Of a stretch of 64,000 nucleotides of DNA, positions 15,927 through 24,089 are shown one piece after another (position 1 is the first letter of the stretch; each line of letters starts with the position of its first letter). Made by a program: the position numbers and the translations under genes. The notes under the pieces were generated by a model. That model searched no databases. It saw only the letters and a list, made by a program, of their open reading frames with translations, and had not been told where the DNA came from. Source of the stretch: Agromyces mediolanus (lineage in GTDB: Bacteria > Actinomycetota > Actinomycetes > Actinomycetales > Microbacteriaceae); contig NZ_BMRJ01000002.1 of the NCBI RefSeq assembly GCF_014648575.1, forward strand, positions 763,860 through 827,859, given 5' to 3'.

Positions 15927-16796
15927 ATGGACACGGACGTCCTCGTGGTCGGATCCGTCAACGAAGACCGCATGATCGCCGTGCGCCGGCACGTGCGTCC
16001 GGGCGAGACGATCCTCGCCGAGGGCGTGCAGGTCTCCGGCGGCGGCAAGGGCGCGAACCAGGCCGCCGCGGTCGCCCGCGCCGGCGCCCGGGTCGCGTTC
16101 GTCGGCGCGGTCGGCGACGACGAGTCGGGCCGCAGCCTGCGCGCCGAGCTCACCGCGCTCGGCATCGACGTGGCCGAGCTCCGCACCGTGCCCGGCGTCA
16201 CCACGGGCACCGCCTTCATCCAGGTCTCGGAGGACGGCGAGAACGCGATCATCGTCGACGCCGGAGCGAACTCCCACGTGCGCGTCGAGCTCGCCGCCGA
16301 CACCCGCGCCGCGGTCGTGCTCGCGCAGGCCGAGATCCCGCCCGCCGTCGTCGCCGCCGCGGCCGAGCTCGCCGGTGCGATCGGCGCGCGCTTCGCCTTC
16401 AACGCCGCGCCCGCGCCCGCCTCGCTCGACGAGGTGCCGCGCGGCGCCGACCCGCTCATCGTCAACGAGCACGAGGCCGCCGAGCTGCTCGGCGCCGCAG
16501 CGGCCACCGGGACCCCGGCCGAGGCGGCGCTGGCCCTGCGCGAGGCCGCCGGCGCGCGCTCGGTGGTCGTCACGCTCGGCGCGGAGGGATGCCTCGTCGC
16601 CGACGAGTCGGGCGTCGACGCCGTGCCCGCGGTGCGCGTCGAGCGCGTGGTCGACACGACCGGCGCCGGCGACGCCTTCGCGGGCGCCCTCGCCGCGGCG
16701 CTCGCGCTCGGGGCGTCCCTCCGTGACGCGGCCGCGGCCGCGGCCGCTGCGGGTGCCGCCGCCGTCGGCTGGGAGGGCGCGCGCCCGCCGGTGTGA
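15927..16796 (+). CDS. rbsK: Ribokinase
   Basis: A 289-residue PfkB-family sugar kinase. Diagnostic features: GSVNEDRMIAVRRH at the start, the ribokinase signature SGGGKGANQAAAVARAGA (about residues 37-54), NAAPAPASLDEV, LIVNEHEA and the catalytic DTTGAGDAFAGALAA near residue 240. It phosphorylates ribose, or possibly deoxyribose or a nucleoside sugar, with ATP. GAAGGAG lies seven bases before the ATG. No sugar transporter is next to it, so ribose may come from nucleoside breakdown. The upstream palindrome points to control by the divergent LacI-type regulator. Confidence 0.88.
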   Translation: MDTDVLVVGSVNEDRMIAVRRHVRPGETILAEGVQVSGGGKGANQAAAVARAGARVAFVGAVGDDESGRSLRAELTALGIDVAELRTVPGVTTGTAFIQVSEDGENAIIVDAGANSHVRVELAADTRAAVVLAQAEIPPAVVAAAAELAGAIGARFAFNAAPAPASLDEVPRGADPLIVNEHEAAELLGAAAATGTPAEAALALREAAGARSVVVTLGAEGCLVADESGVDAVPAVRVERVVDTTGAGDAFAGALAAALALGASLRDAAAAAAAAGAAAVGWEGARPPV

Positions 16797-16810
16797 TCAG
16801 CGCGGGGTGA

Positions 16811-17965
16811 TCAGGACGCCGTGCCGAGCGAGGTGGGGGACTCGAGGCCCGAGGCATCCGCCCCGCTGAAGCGGTCGAGCCGGAACGGCTCCAGATCGAG
16901 CTCGGGCGCCCGCCCCTCGGCGAGATCCGCGAGCACGAGGCCCATGAGCGCCGAGAACTTGAAGCCCTCGCCCGAGTCGCCGCAGGCCAGCACGACCCCG
17001 GTTCGCGGCGAGCCGATGACGAAACGCCCGTCGGGCGAATCCGTCCAGCTGCACACCTTCGCGTCGACGACCCGCGCGCCGCGCATGCCGAGCGCCTCGC
17101 GGGCGTAGCCGAGCAGGAACGCCGTGCGCGCGGCATCCGGCTCGCGGTCCTCGTCCTCGCCCCACACGACGTCGCGGAGCGGCGCGTCGAGGCCCAGCTT
17201 GTAGCCGGTGCCCGGGGTGGTCATCGCGTAGAGCGTCGGCCGATCCCCGGCGGCGATGTCGATGAGGTCGGGCAGCCCGTCGTCCGGCACCGCGGGGTCG
17301 ACGACATGCACGACCTGCTCGAGGTGCGGGCGCAGGGGCACGTCGAGGCCGAGTTCCGCGACGAGCGCCGGAGCGCCCGGTCCGGGAGCGACGACGACGA
17401 GCTCCGCCTCGAGCGCGCGCCCGTCGGCGAGGCGCACCCGCTGCCCGCCGCCCGGCGTCTCGTCGAGGCCGACGACGTGGGCGAGCACGAGCTCGCCGCC
17501 CGCCCGCTCGAAGCGGCGGCGCTGCGCGCCGAGGGACGCCTCGGCGAGCACCGGCCCCGCCTCGGCGGTCCAGAGCGCGTCGCGGCCGTCCGGCACGAGT
17601 CCGGGGAAGCGCTCGCCGACCCGCGCCGACGGCAGCCGCTCGAAGGCGACGTGCTGCGCCGCGAGCGCGAGCTCGAAGGCGTCGAGCGCGGCCGCCTCGT
17701 CGCGCCAGAGCAGACCGCGACGGAGGAACACCGGCTCGCCCGCGATCGCGGAGAGGCGCTCCATGGCCGCGAGGCTCGCCGCCGTCATCCGGATCTTCGC
17801 GGGATCGGGGTCGGCGAGCCGCCAGATCCGCGTCGGGCCGTGCGAGGACGAGAACGGGTTGCCCGGCCCGTAGCGGTCGACGAGCGTCACCCGGTGGCCG
17901 CGCTCGGCGAGCTCAGCCGCGGCCGGCAGCCCCCAGGCGCCGGCGCCGATCACGATGAGATCCAT
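16811..17965 (-). CDS. FAD-dependent oxidoreductase (DAO family, sarcosine-oxidase-like)
   Basis: A 384-residue flavoprotein with the Rossmann motif IVIGAGAWGLPAAAELAERGHRVTLVDR (GxGxxG at residues 7-12) and the DAO-family ending CSWTDSPDGRFVIGSP plus CGDSGEGFKFS, as in monomeric sarcosine oxidase and N-methyltryptophan oxidase. In those enzymes a Cys near the C-terminus (here in VLACGDSGEGFK or DAKVCSW) attaches FAD covalently. The substrate is probably an N-methyl amino acid, but this is inference. The start overlaps the end of the upstream membrane-protein gene by 16 bases. Confidence 0.88.
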   Translation of the reverse strand: MDLIVIGAGAWGLPAAAELAERGHRVTLVDRYGPGNPFSSSHGPTRIWRLADPDPAKIRMTAASLAAMERLSAIAGEPVFLRRGLLWRDEAAALDAFELALAAQHVAFERLPSARVGERFPGLVPDGRDALWTAEAGPVLAEASLGAQRRRFERAGGELVLAHVVGLDETPGGGQRVRLADGRALEAELVVVAPGPGAPALVAELGLDVPLRPHLEQVVHVVDPAVPDDGLPDLIDIAAGDRPTLYAMTTPGTGYKLGLDAPLRDVVWGEDEDREPDAARTAFLLGYAREALGMRGARVVDAKVCSWTDSPDGRFVIGSPRTGVVLACGDSGEGFKFSALMGLVLADLAEGRAPELDLEPFRLDRFSGADASGLESPTSLGTAS

Positions 17966-18687
17966 GCCTCCATCTTCTCGAGGGGCGCGGCCGCCCGCGC
18001 GAAGCGCAGCCCGGGCAAGCCGCGGCGGGCGATGAGCCACTCCGCGACGACGAGGTTGGGCAGCCAGCACAAGAACGGCACCGCCGCGTAGGCGTTCTGG
18101 AACGCGGCGTCGAAGTCGAAGGCGCCGCTCGTGAACGGCAGCTGCGCGACGATCAACAGCGGCAGCCAGAGCCGCAGCGTCACGGCGGCGTAGCTCAGCG
18201 CGAAGCAGCGCATCATCCACGCCCGGTGGGTGGGGACGTCGCCGCGGCGGATGGCCCGGTAGCCGAGCACGGCCGTGGCCAGCCAGAGCACCGCGAGGGC
18301 GCCGAAGCCGAACAGCCCGACGAGCCCGGCCGAGTTCACGGGCGCGAGCAGCAGTCCGGCGACGCCGCCGACCGCGACGCCGCCGAGGGCGAGCCGGCCG
18401 ATCCAGCCGTGCAGCTGCGGCATCCGCTCGCGAAGCCCGCGCCAGAACTGCAGCGGGCCGAGCGCGAGGGCGACACCGCCGCCCACGATGTGCGCGAAGA
18501 AGACGGCCTGCACGAGCGGCGGCTGCCCGGCGTAGTGCCCGGCGAGCCCGCCCGCCGGGGACTCGGCGAGCGAGGCGAGTGACGCCGTGAGGTACGGCGT
18601 CACGGCGAAGGCCACGATGCCGAGCGAGGAGAGCAGCACCCAGAGCCAGGCGATCCGGGTGGCGGGGCGGGCGGGTTCAGCGGTCAT
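17950..18687 (-). CDS. DUF2306 family membrane protein
   Basis: A 245-residue protein with six or seven membrane segments. FFAHIVGGGVALALGPLQFWRGLRERMPQLHGWIGR is the typical DUF2306 core with two histidines that could bind heme or metal, and THRAWMMRCFALSYAAVTLRLWLP is the second conserved block. The function of the family is unknown. Upstream lies TAGCGT seven bases before the ATG, so transcription is probably leaderless. The stop lies inside the start of the following oxidase gene, so the two are co-transcribed. Confidence 0.8.
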   Translation of the reverse strand: MTAEPARPATRIAWLWVLLSSLGIVAFAVTPYLTASLASLAESPAGGLAGHYAGQPPLVQAVFFAHIVGGGVALALGPLQFWRGLRERMPQLHGWIGRLALGGVAVGGVAGLLLAPVNSAGLVGLFGFGALAVLWLATAVLGYRAIRRGDVPTHRAWMMRCFALSYAAVTLRLWLPLLIVAQLPFTSGAFDFDAAFQNAYAAVPFLCWLPNLVVAEWLIARRGLPGLRFARAAAPLEKMEAWISS

Positions 18688-18694
18688 GGCTCGA

Positions 18695-18700
18695 ACGCTA
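18695..18700 (-). promoter_or_regulatory. Putative leaderless -10 element (TAGCGT)
   Basis: On the minus strand TAGCGT lies seven bases before the ATG of the DUF2306 gene (start 18687). Confidence 0.45.
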
Positions 18701-18770
18701 GGGGCGCGGGGAGACCGCCCGGCATCCGGAGAACCCCCGGAAGCGCCGCGGATTCCCCGCGCCGTACGTG

Positions 18771-18786
18771 GTTGCGCGGACGCAAC
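18771..18786 (-). terminator. Short hairpin after the ABC half-transporter operon
   Basis: GTTGCG and CGCAAC with loop CGGA lie two bases beyond the stop of the ABC half-transporter gene on the minus strand. Only six base pairs and no T run, so the call is weak. Confidence 0.35.
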
Positions 18787-18788
18787 AG

Positions 18789-20537
18789 CTAGTCGGAACG
18801 CCCGTCCGACCATGCCGCCCAGAGCCGGCCGTACGCGCCCCCGGCCGCGACGAGCTCCTCGTGCCGGCCCTGCTCCACGACGCCGCCCGCGTCGAGCACG
18901 ATGACGCGGTCGGCGCGGGCCGCCTGGTCGAGGCGGTGCGCGATCGTCATCGTCGTGCGGCCGGCGGCGACGCGGGCGATCGCCCGATCGAGCACGTGGT
19001 CGCCGTCGCCGCCCGCGGCGGCCGTCGCCTCGTCGAGCACGAGCACCGCCGGGTCGTGCAGCAGCAGCCGGGCGAGGGCGAGCTGCTGCGACTCGACGAT
19101 CGTCAGCCGGTGCCCACCGGAGCCGACGACGGTGCCGAGCCCCTCCGGCAGCCGGTCCACCCAGCCGAGCGCCCCCACCACGTCGAGCGCGGCGCGCAGC
19201 TCCTCGTCGCCCGCACCGGGGCGGGCGAGCCGGAGGTCGTCCGCGAGCGGACCGGCGAAGACGTGCGGCTCCTGGCCGGCGAGCCCGATGCGCGGCATCC
19301 GCGTCCCCGCCGTCGCCGCGCCCGCGTCGATCCCGCCGACGAGCACCCGGCCGCGCTCCGGCTCGAGGGAACCGAGCACGAGCGCGGCGACCGTGCTCTT
19401 GCCCGCGCCGCTCGCGCCCACCAGGGCGACCGTCTCGCCCGGGGCGACGTCGAAGCTCACCCCGTCGAGGGCGGTGACGCCGTCGTACGCGAAGCCCACG
19501 TGATCGAACTCGAGGCTCGCAGCACCCCCGCGTGCGGACGCCGGCCGGCGGCCGCGCTCCGGCAGCTCGAGCACGCCCACGAGGCGCGCGAGCCCCGCCG
19601 CCGCCTTCTGCAGCTCGTCGATGCTGCCGAGCACCTGCCCGACCGGGCCGAACAGGGCGTGGAAGTAGAGGGCCGCCGTCGTCGCGGCGCCCACCGTCGC
19701 GAGATCCGCGCCGACGAGCAGGAAGCCCGCCCCGAGCACCGCCGCGAGCCCGAGGAACTCGGCGAGGTTCAGCTGGTTCCAGAAACCGACGCTCACCCGC
19801 GCGGCCCGACGCTCGAGCTCGACCGAGTGCAGCGCCGCCTCGTCGACGACGCCCTCGCGCTCGGCGGAGACGCCGTAGGCGCGCACGGTCTCGGCCGCGT
19901 CGACCGATTCGAGGATGCGCTGCGCCCGCTCGCCCTCGGCGGCGCGCGCCGCGCGATACACGGGCCGGGCGCGCTTCAGGTAGGCGCGCAGCGCGAGGAG
20001 CTGCACGGGCACGGCCGCGAGGGCCGCGACGGCGAAGCGCCAGTCGAGGGCGCCGAGCCCCACCAGCGTCACGACCACGGTGAACCCCGCGGAGGCGAAG
20101 GCCGGGACGACGTTCGTCACGACGTCGCCCACGATGCGCGTGTCGGTCGAGGCGCGCGACACGAGGTCGCCGCGGCCGGCCCGCTCCACCACGGTCGCGG
20201 GCAGGCGGATGAGCCGGGTGACGACGAGCCCGCGCAGCTCGGCCAGCACGCGCTCGCCGAGGCGCGCGACGAGCGCCCGGCCGAGCCCCGTGAGGACGGC
20301 GTTCGCGAGGCCGACGCCGGCGATCACGAGCACGAGGGGGAGGAGCGTGCCCGGGTCGCCGCCGAGCACCGCGTCGACGATCCCGCCGAGCGCGGCGGGC
20401 AGGGCGAGGCCGGCGAGGGCGGCGAGCAGCAGCACGGCGGCGGCGAGGGTGAGGGCGCCGGCCCGGCCGCGAAGCAGCCGGCGCAGCTCGCGGCGGGTCT
20501 CGCGAGGGCCGGCGACGGGCAGCGGGGTCGTGCTCAC
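18789..20537 (-). CDS. ABC half-transporter with intact ATP site but degenerate signature (iron/siderophore type)
   Basis: A 582-residue protein: six-helix type IV transmembrane domain (about residues 25-310) then an ATPase domain. Walker A is GASGAGKST (about 372), the Q-loop Gln is present (GLAGQEPHVFAG), Walker B is AVLVLDEATA and the switch His is present (TIAHRL). The signature is not LSGGQ but HRLTIVESQQ (about 475). Together with the next gene (GTGA overlap) it forms a heterodimer with one complete composite ATP site. The operon start carries a DtxR-type iron box. YbtPQ and IrtAB, which move siderophores, are possible analogues; export is equally possible. Confidence 0.88.
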   Translation of the reverse strand: MSTTPLPVAGPRETRRELRRLLRGRAGALTLAAAVLLLAALAGLALPAALGGIVDAVLGGDPGTLLPLVLVIAGVGLANAVLTGLGRALVARLGERVLAELRGLVVTRLIRLPATVVERAGRGDLVSRASTDTRIVGDVVTNVVPAFASAGFTVVVTLVGLGALDWRFAVAALAAVPVQLLALRAYLKRARPVYRAARAAEGERAQRILESVDAAETVRAYGVSAEREGVVDEAALHSVELERRAARVSVGFWNQLNLAEFLGLAAVLGAGFLLVGADLATVGAATTAALYFHALFGPVGQVLGSIDELQKAAAGLARLVGVLELPERGRRPASARGGAASLEFDHVGFAYDGVTALDGVSFDVAPGETVALVGASGAGKSTVAALVLGSLEPERGRVLVGGIDAGAATAGTRMPRIGLAGQEPHVFAGPLADDLRLARPGAGDEELRAALDVVGALGWVDRLPEGLGTVVGSGGHRLTIVESQQLALARLLLHDPAVLVLDEATAAAGGDGDHVLDRAIARVAAGRTTMTIAHRLDQAARADRVIVLDAGGVVEQGRHEELVAAGGAYGRLWAAWSDGRSD

Positions 20538-22162
20538 GCGGTCACCAGCCGATCGGCGAGGCGCTCGAGCGCGGGGCTCGCGGACACGAGCACGGTGGTG
20601 CGCCCGGACCTCGCGGCGGGCAGCCGCTCGGCGATGCGGGCCTCGGTGACGGCGTCGACGGCGCTCGTCGGATCGTGCAGCACGAGCACCGCGGCGTCCC
20701 GGCCGAGCGCCCTGGCCAGCGCGACGCGCTGCCGCTGCCCGCCCGACAGGCTGTAGCCGCGCTCGCCGACCGGCCGCTCGAGTCCGCCCGCTCCCGAGAC
20801 GACGTCGTCGAGCGCGGCGGCGCGTACGAGTTCGTCGAGGCGTGCGTCGTCGAGCGTCGAGTGCAGCTCCAGGTTGTCGCGCAGCGTGCCGGCGAACAGG
20901 GTCGCCTCGTGCGGCGGCGCGAGCACCGGCACGGCGGATGCCTCGAGCGGCACCCCGTCGACGAGCACCCGGCCGGAGCTGGGGGTGCGGGCGCCGGCGA
21001 GCACCTCGACGAGCTCGCGGGCCGCGAGGTGGTCGGCGACCCGGATCGCGGTGACCGAGCCCGCCGGGACGACCGCGGAGAGCGCGGGGAGGTGCGGCGT
21101 CGCGAGGCCGTCGAGCACGAGCTCGGCGCCGTGGGAGGTCGCCGGCGGGGTCGGGGCGGCGGTCGGTGTTGGCGAGGCATCCACCGCCGCCTCCGCGGCG
21201 AGCACACCGTCGACGCGCTTCGCCGACGCGCGGACCGTCGCGAGCTCGGCCGCGACGAAGGCGAGCCCGCCGATCGGCCAGGTGACGAACTGGGCGAGCC
21301 CGAGCACGGCGATGAGTTCGCCGATGCTGATGGTGCCCGCCAGCGCTTCCGCTCCCGCGGCCCAGGCGATCGCCGCGAGCAGCAGCGCGGAGCCGGTGAG
21401 GCTCGCCGCCGTGTACGCCGCCTTCGCCGAGACAGCGCGCGTCGCGGCGTCGAGCGAGCGCCGGTTCACGCGCTCGAAGCGATCCACCGCGGCCTGCTCG
21501 GCGCCCAGGCCGGCGATGGTGCGGAGGCCCGTGAGCAGGTCGCTGGCCGTCGCGCTCGCCGCGGCGACCGCGGCCTGCTCGCTCGCCATCCGGCGCTCGA
21601 GCGGCGCAGTGACGACGTGCATGACCGTGACGAGCACGGGGGCGGCCACGAGCACCAGGATGCCGAGCGGCACCGAGATCGCGAGGAGCGCGATCGCGGC
21701 GGTGAGCACGGCGGCGAGCTGCGCGCCGCCGCTGCCGAGCACCCAGACGATGCCGGCCGTGCGGTCGACGTCGGTGCCGGCGATGCTGAGCAGTTCGCCG
21801 GGGCTCCGCGGCGCGGCGAAGCCGCGGCGGGAGAGCAGGCGCGAGACGAGGCCGAGCCGCACGTCGCGGCCGGCGAACTCGCTCGCGCGCACGGAGGCGA
21901 GCTCGCCGAGCCGCCAGGACAGCAGCAGGCCGACGAAGACGACGCCGAGGGCGGTGAGCGTCCAGGCGAGGGCGACGGGGTCGTTCGGGGCGATGGCGCG
22001 GTCGATGACGAGGCCGATCACGACGGGCACGAGGGCCTCGGCGATCTGGTGGCCGACGAGCCCGGCGATGGAGCCGGCGACCAGGAGTCGGCGGCGGCGG
22101 AACACGGTGGCGATCGCCCGCTCGCTGCGTGGCGGCCGCCTGGCGGGGGTCGTCGCAGGCAC
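20534..22162 (-). CDS. ABC half-transporter with a catalytically dead ATPase domain (partner subunit)
   Basis: A 542-residue half-transporter. The membrane domain is normal, but the ATPase domain has lost almost every catalytic element: no Walker A GxxGxGKS (the place reads AIRVADHLAARELV), the Q-loop Gln is His (APPHEATLFAGT), Walker B reads VLVLHDPTS (Asp to His, Glu to Asp) and the switch His is missing (VLVSASPALERL). Only the signature LSGGQRQRVALARAL is perfect, which would complete the ATP site of the partner protein. The reading frame is undamaged, so this looks like specialisation rather than decay. The GTG start has TAAGCT seven bases upstream, overlapped by an iron box. Confidence 0.88.
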   Translation of the reverse strand: MPATTPARRPPRSERAIATVFRRRRLLVAGSIAGLVGHQIAEALVPVVIGLVIDRAIAPNDPVALAWTLTALGVVFVGLLLSWRLGELASVRASEFAGRDVRLGLVSRLLSRRGFAAPRSPGELLSIAGTDVDRTAGIVWVLGSGGAQLAAVLTAAIALLAISVPLGILVLVAAPVLVTVMHVVTAPLERRMASEQAAVAAASATASDLLTGLRTIAGLGAEQAAVDRFERVNRRSLDAATRAVSAKAAYTAASLTGSALLLAAIAWAAGAEALAGTISIGELIAVLGLAQFVTWPIGGLAFVAAELATVRASAKRVDGVLAAEAAVDASPTPTAAPTPPATSHGAELVLDGLATPHLPALSAVVPAGSVTAIRVADHLAARELVEVLAGARTPSSGRVLVDGVPLEASAVPVLAPPHEATLFAGTLRDNLELHSTLDDARLDELVRAAALDDVVSGAGGLERPVGERGYSLSGGQRQRVALARALGRDAAVLVLHDPTSAVDAVTEARIAERLPAARSGRTTVLVSASPALERLADRLVTA

Positions 22163-22169
22163 GATCGAC

Positions 22170-22175
22170 AGCTTA
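22170..22175 (-). promoter_or_regulatory. Putative leaderless -10 element (TAAGCT) of the ABC half-transporter operon
   Basis: On the minus strand TAAGCT lies seven bases before the GTG at 22162. It overlaps the DtxR-type box at 22173-22191, as expected for iron repression. Confidence 0.5.
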
Positions 22176-22191
22176 GGATAGCCTCACCTGA
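22173..22191. promoter_or_regulatory. DtxR/IdeR-type iron box
   Basis: TTAGGATAGCCTCACCTGA matches the actinobacterial iron-box consensus TTAGGTTAGCCTAACCTAA at 16 of 19 positions. It lies between the divergent ABC half-transporter operon and the AraC regulator, so iron-bound DtxR/IdeR could repress both. Confidence 0.75.
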
Positions 22192-22217
22192 TCAGTTCAG
22201 CGACAAGGAGCCGAAGA

Positions 22218-23045
22218 ATGTCGCCTGCCCGCCAGGCTCTCCCCGCACAGGTGCTGGACGTGCCCGTCCGGGTCGACGGGATCATGACGAGTTCCTTCGT
22301 CGTGCGTCGCGACGAGGAGTGGGGCTGGCACCGGCACGACCGGCACGAGCTGCTGTGGGGCTCGCGCGGCTCGCTCGTCGTCGAGACGCCGAGCGGGGTG
22401 CACGCGGTGCCGTGGACGGTCGGGCTGTGGATCCCCGCCGGGCTGCCGCACCGGGTGACCGCGGGGTCCGGCACCGAGTTCGCGTGCAGCTACCTGCCGA
22501 CGAGCCTGCCGGCGCCCCGCTCGGATGCGGGCGCCGTCGCCGTGCCCGTCGTCGTGCGCGCGCTCTTCGAGGAGCTCGAGACGAAGCCGCTCGACCCCGA
22601 GACGCGGGCGCTCGGCGAGCAGCTGCTCGTGCGCCTCCTCGAGCGCGCCGACCTCACCCGGCTCGACCTGCCGATGCCCGACGACGACCGCACGCGCCGG
22701 GTCGCCGACGCGGTGCTCGCGGATCCGGCCGACGGCCGCACGCTCGACGAGTGGGGCGCCTTCGTCGGCGCGAGCGAGCGCAACCTCTCCCGGCTGTTCC
22801 GTCAGGAGACGGGCTTCACCTTCGCCGACTGGCGCACCAAGGCGAGGATGCGCGTGGCGGTGGAGCTGCTCGCCGCCGACCAGCCGGTGGGCATCGTCGG
22901 GCGGCGGGTCGGCTATCGCACGGCGAGCGCGTTCGTGCAGGCGTTCCGGCGGGAGTTCGGCACGACGCCGGGGGCGTTCGCCGGGGCATCGGGTCAAGCT
23001 GTCGCGTTCGCCGCATCGGATGGCGGTCGCGCGACATCCGCGTGA
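22218..23045 (+). CDS. AraC family transcriptional regulator
   Basis: A 275-residue regulator. Residues 25-75 form a small cupin-like sensor (WGWHRHDRHELLWGSRGSLVVETP, WIPAGLPHRV); residues about 170-265 hold two helix-turn-helix units (TLDEWGAFVGASERNLSRLFRQETG and VGIVGRRVGYRTASAFVQAFRREFGTTP). AAGGAG lies seven bases before the ATG. It stands between two iron boxes and beside siderophore transport genes, as YbtA does beside ybtPQ, so a siderophore-responsive activator is a reasonable guess; it is not proven by sequence. Confidence 0.88.
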   Translation: MSPARQALPAQVLDVPVRVDGIMTSSFVVRRDEEWGWHRHDRHELLWGSRGSLVVETPSGVHAVPWTVGLWIPAGLPHRVTAGSGTEFACSYLPTSLPAPRSDAGAVAVPVVVRALFEELETKPLDPETRALGEQLLVRLLERADLTRLDLPMPDDDRTRRVADAVLADPADGRTLDEWGAFVGASERNLSRLFRQETGFTFADWRTKARMRVAVELLAADQPVGIVGRRVGYRTASAFVQAFRREFGTTPGAFAGASGQAVAFAASDGGRATSA

Positions 23046-23067
23046 TGCAGGATCGAAGTCGGCGCTC

Positions 23068-23086
23068 TTAGGTAAGCCTAAGCTAA
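23068..23086. promoter_or_regulatory. DtxR/IdeR-type iron box
   Basis: TTAGGTAAGCCTAAGCTAA agrees with TTAGGTTAGCCTAACCTAA at 17 of 19 positions. It lies 37 bases before the start of the siderophore-binding lipoprotein gene and should govern the five-gene import operon. Confidence 0.85.
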
Positions 23087-23123
23087 GCCGGACGCCGTCA
23101 CCCCCGCATCCAGTGAAGGTCAC

Positions 23124-24089
23124 ATGAAGATCGCATCCACGCGCGCACTCCGCGCCGCCGCCGCCGTCGCGGCCACCCTGCTCCTCGCCTCCTGCGCCGC
23201 ATCCTCCGCGGCCGACGACGCCGCCGGCGACACGATCACCGTCGACACCGAGTACGGCGAGGTCACGCTCCCCGCCGAGCCGAAGGCCGCCCTCGGCTTC
23301 TACACGACCGACGTGGACATGCTCATCACCCTCGGCATCCCGCTCGCGAAGGAGCAGCCGATCCGCGACGACTTCGACCGCTTCCCGACGTTCTTCCCGC
23401 AGGAGGAGCTCGAGGGCATCGGCACCTTCCACAACTACCCCGAGTTCAACCTCGAGAAGATCCTCGAGGTGGGCCCCGATCTGATCCTGAACGGCATCGG
23501 CTACGAGACCGATCTGCACGAGCAGCTCACCCCGATCGCGCCCACGTACACCTACAACGGCTTCGACGGCGGCGACTGGCGGGTGAAGTTCGCCCAGATC
23601 GCGAAGGACCTCGGCCGGGAGGCCGAGCACCAGGCCTGGGTCGACGCCTACGACGCCCGCGTCGCGGAGATCCGCGCAGAACTCGACGAGCGGGGCCTCG
23701 ACCCCGTCGTCGCCGACGCCTCCTACTGGGACGAGCAGGTGCAGGTCGGCTGCTACAGCATCTCCTGCCTCGTCTTCGCGGACCTCGGCCTCTCGATCTC
23801 GACCGTCGCCGACAGCGACGGCGACGGGAAGCCCGACAGCGAGGGCCGCGCGCTCAGCCACGAGCAGCTCGGCGAGCTCGCCGACGTCGACGTGATCTTC
23901 ACCGGCGTCGCGGAGGACGGCACGGGCCTCATCACCGACGAGACCGCGCTGAAGTCGAACGCGCTGTGGACCTCGCTGCCCGCCGTCGCGAACGGCCAGG
24001 TGTTCCCCTACAACTACGAGATGAGCTACGGCTCGCCGAGCGGGCAGACCGCCCTGCTCGAGGTCATCGCGAAGGCGCTGCTCGGATGA
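23124..24089 (+). CDS. Iron-siderophore ABC transporter substrate-binding lipoprotein
   Basis: A 321-residue periplasmic-binding protein of the FepB/FecB class. The signal peptide ends in the lipobox LLASC (Cys at residue 24). The N-lobe reads TVDTEYGEVTLPAEPKAALGFYTTDVDMLITLGIP, the C-lobe LGELADVDVIFTGV and LPAVANGQVFPYN, all typical. A CYSISC pair and a DSDGDGKPDSEG insertion, resembling an acidic Ca-binding loop, are unusual additions. It captures a ferric siderophore for the two permeases downstream. GAAGG precedes the ATG, and a near-perfect iron box lies upstream. Confidence 0.92.
   Translation: MKIASTRALRAAAAVAATLLLASCAASSAADDAAGDTITVDTEYGEVTLPAEPKAALGFYTTDVDMLITLGIPLAKEQPIRDDFDRFPTFFPQEELEGIGTFHNYPEFNLEKILEVGPDLILNGIGYETDLHEQLTPIAPTYTYNGFDGGDWRVKFAQIAKDLGREAEHQAWVDAYDARVAEIRAELDERGLDPVVADASYWDEQVQVGCYSISCLVFADLGLSISTVADSDGDGKPDSEGRALSHEQLGELADVDVIFTGVAEDGTGLITDETALKSNALWTSLPAVANGQVFPYNYEMSYGSPSGQTALLEVIAKALLG

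Noticed and set aside
18703-18763. Inverted GGCGCGGGG / CCCCGCGCC around the DUF2306 promoter.
   Set aside because: The 43-base loop and pure G/C arms are easily due to chance in such DNA.
20534-22162. A pseudogene call for the half-transporter lacking Walker A.
   Set aside because: The frame is intact over 542 codons, the LSGGQ signature and membrane domain are well kept, and the substitutions mirror those of the partner protein, so selection seems to maintain it.
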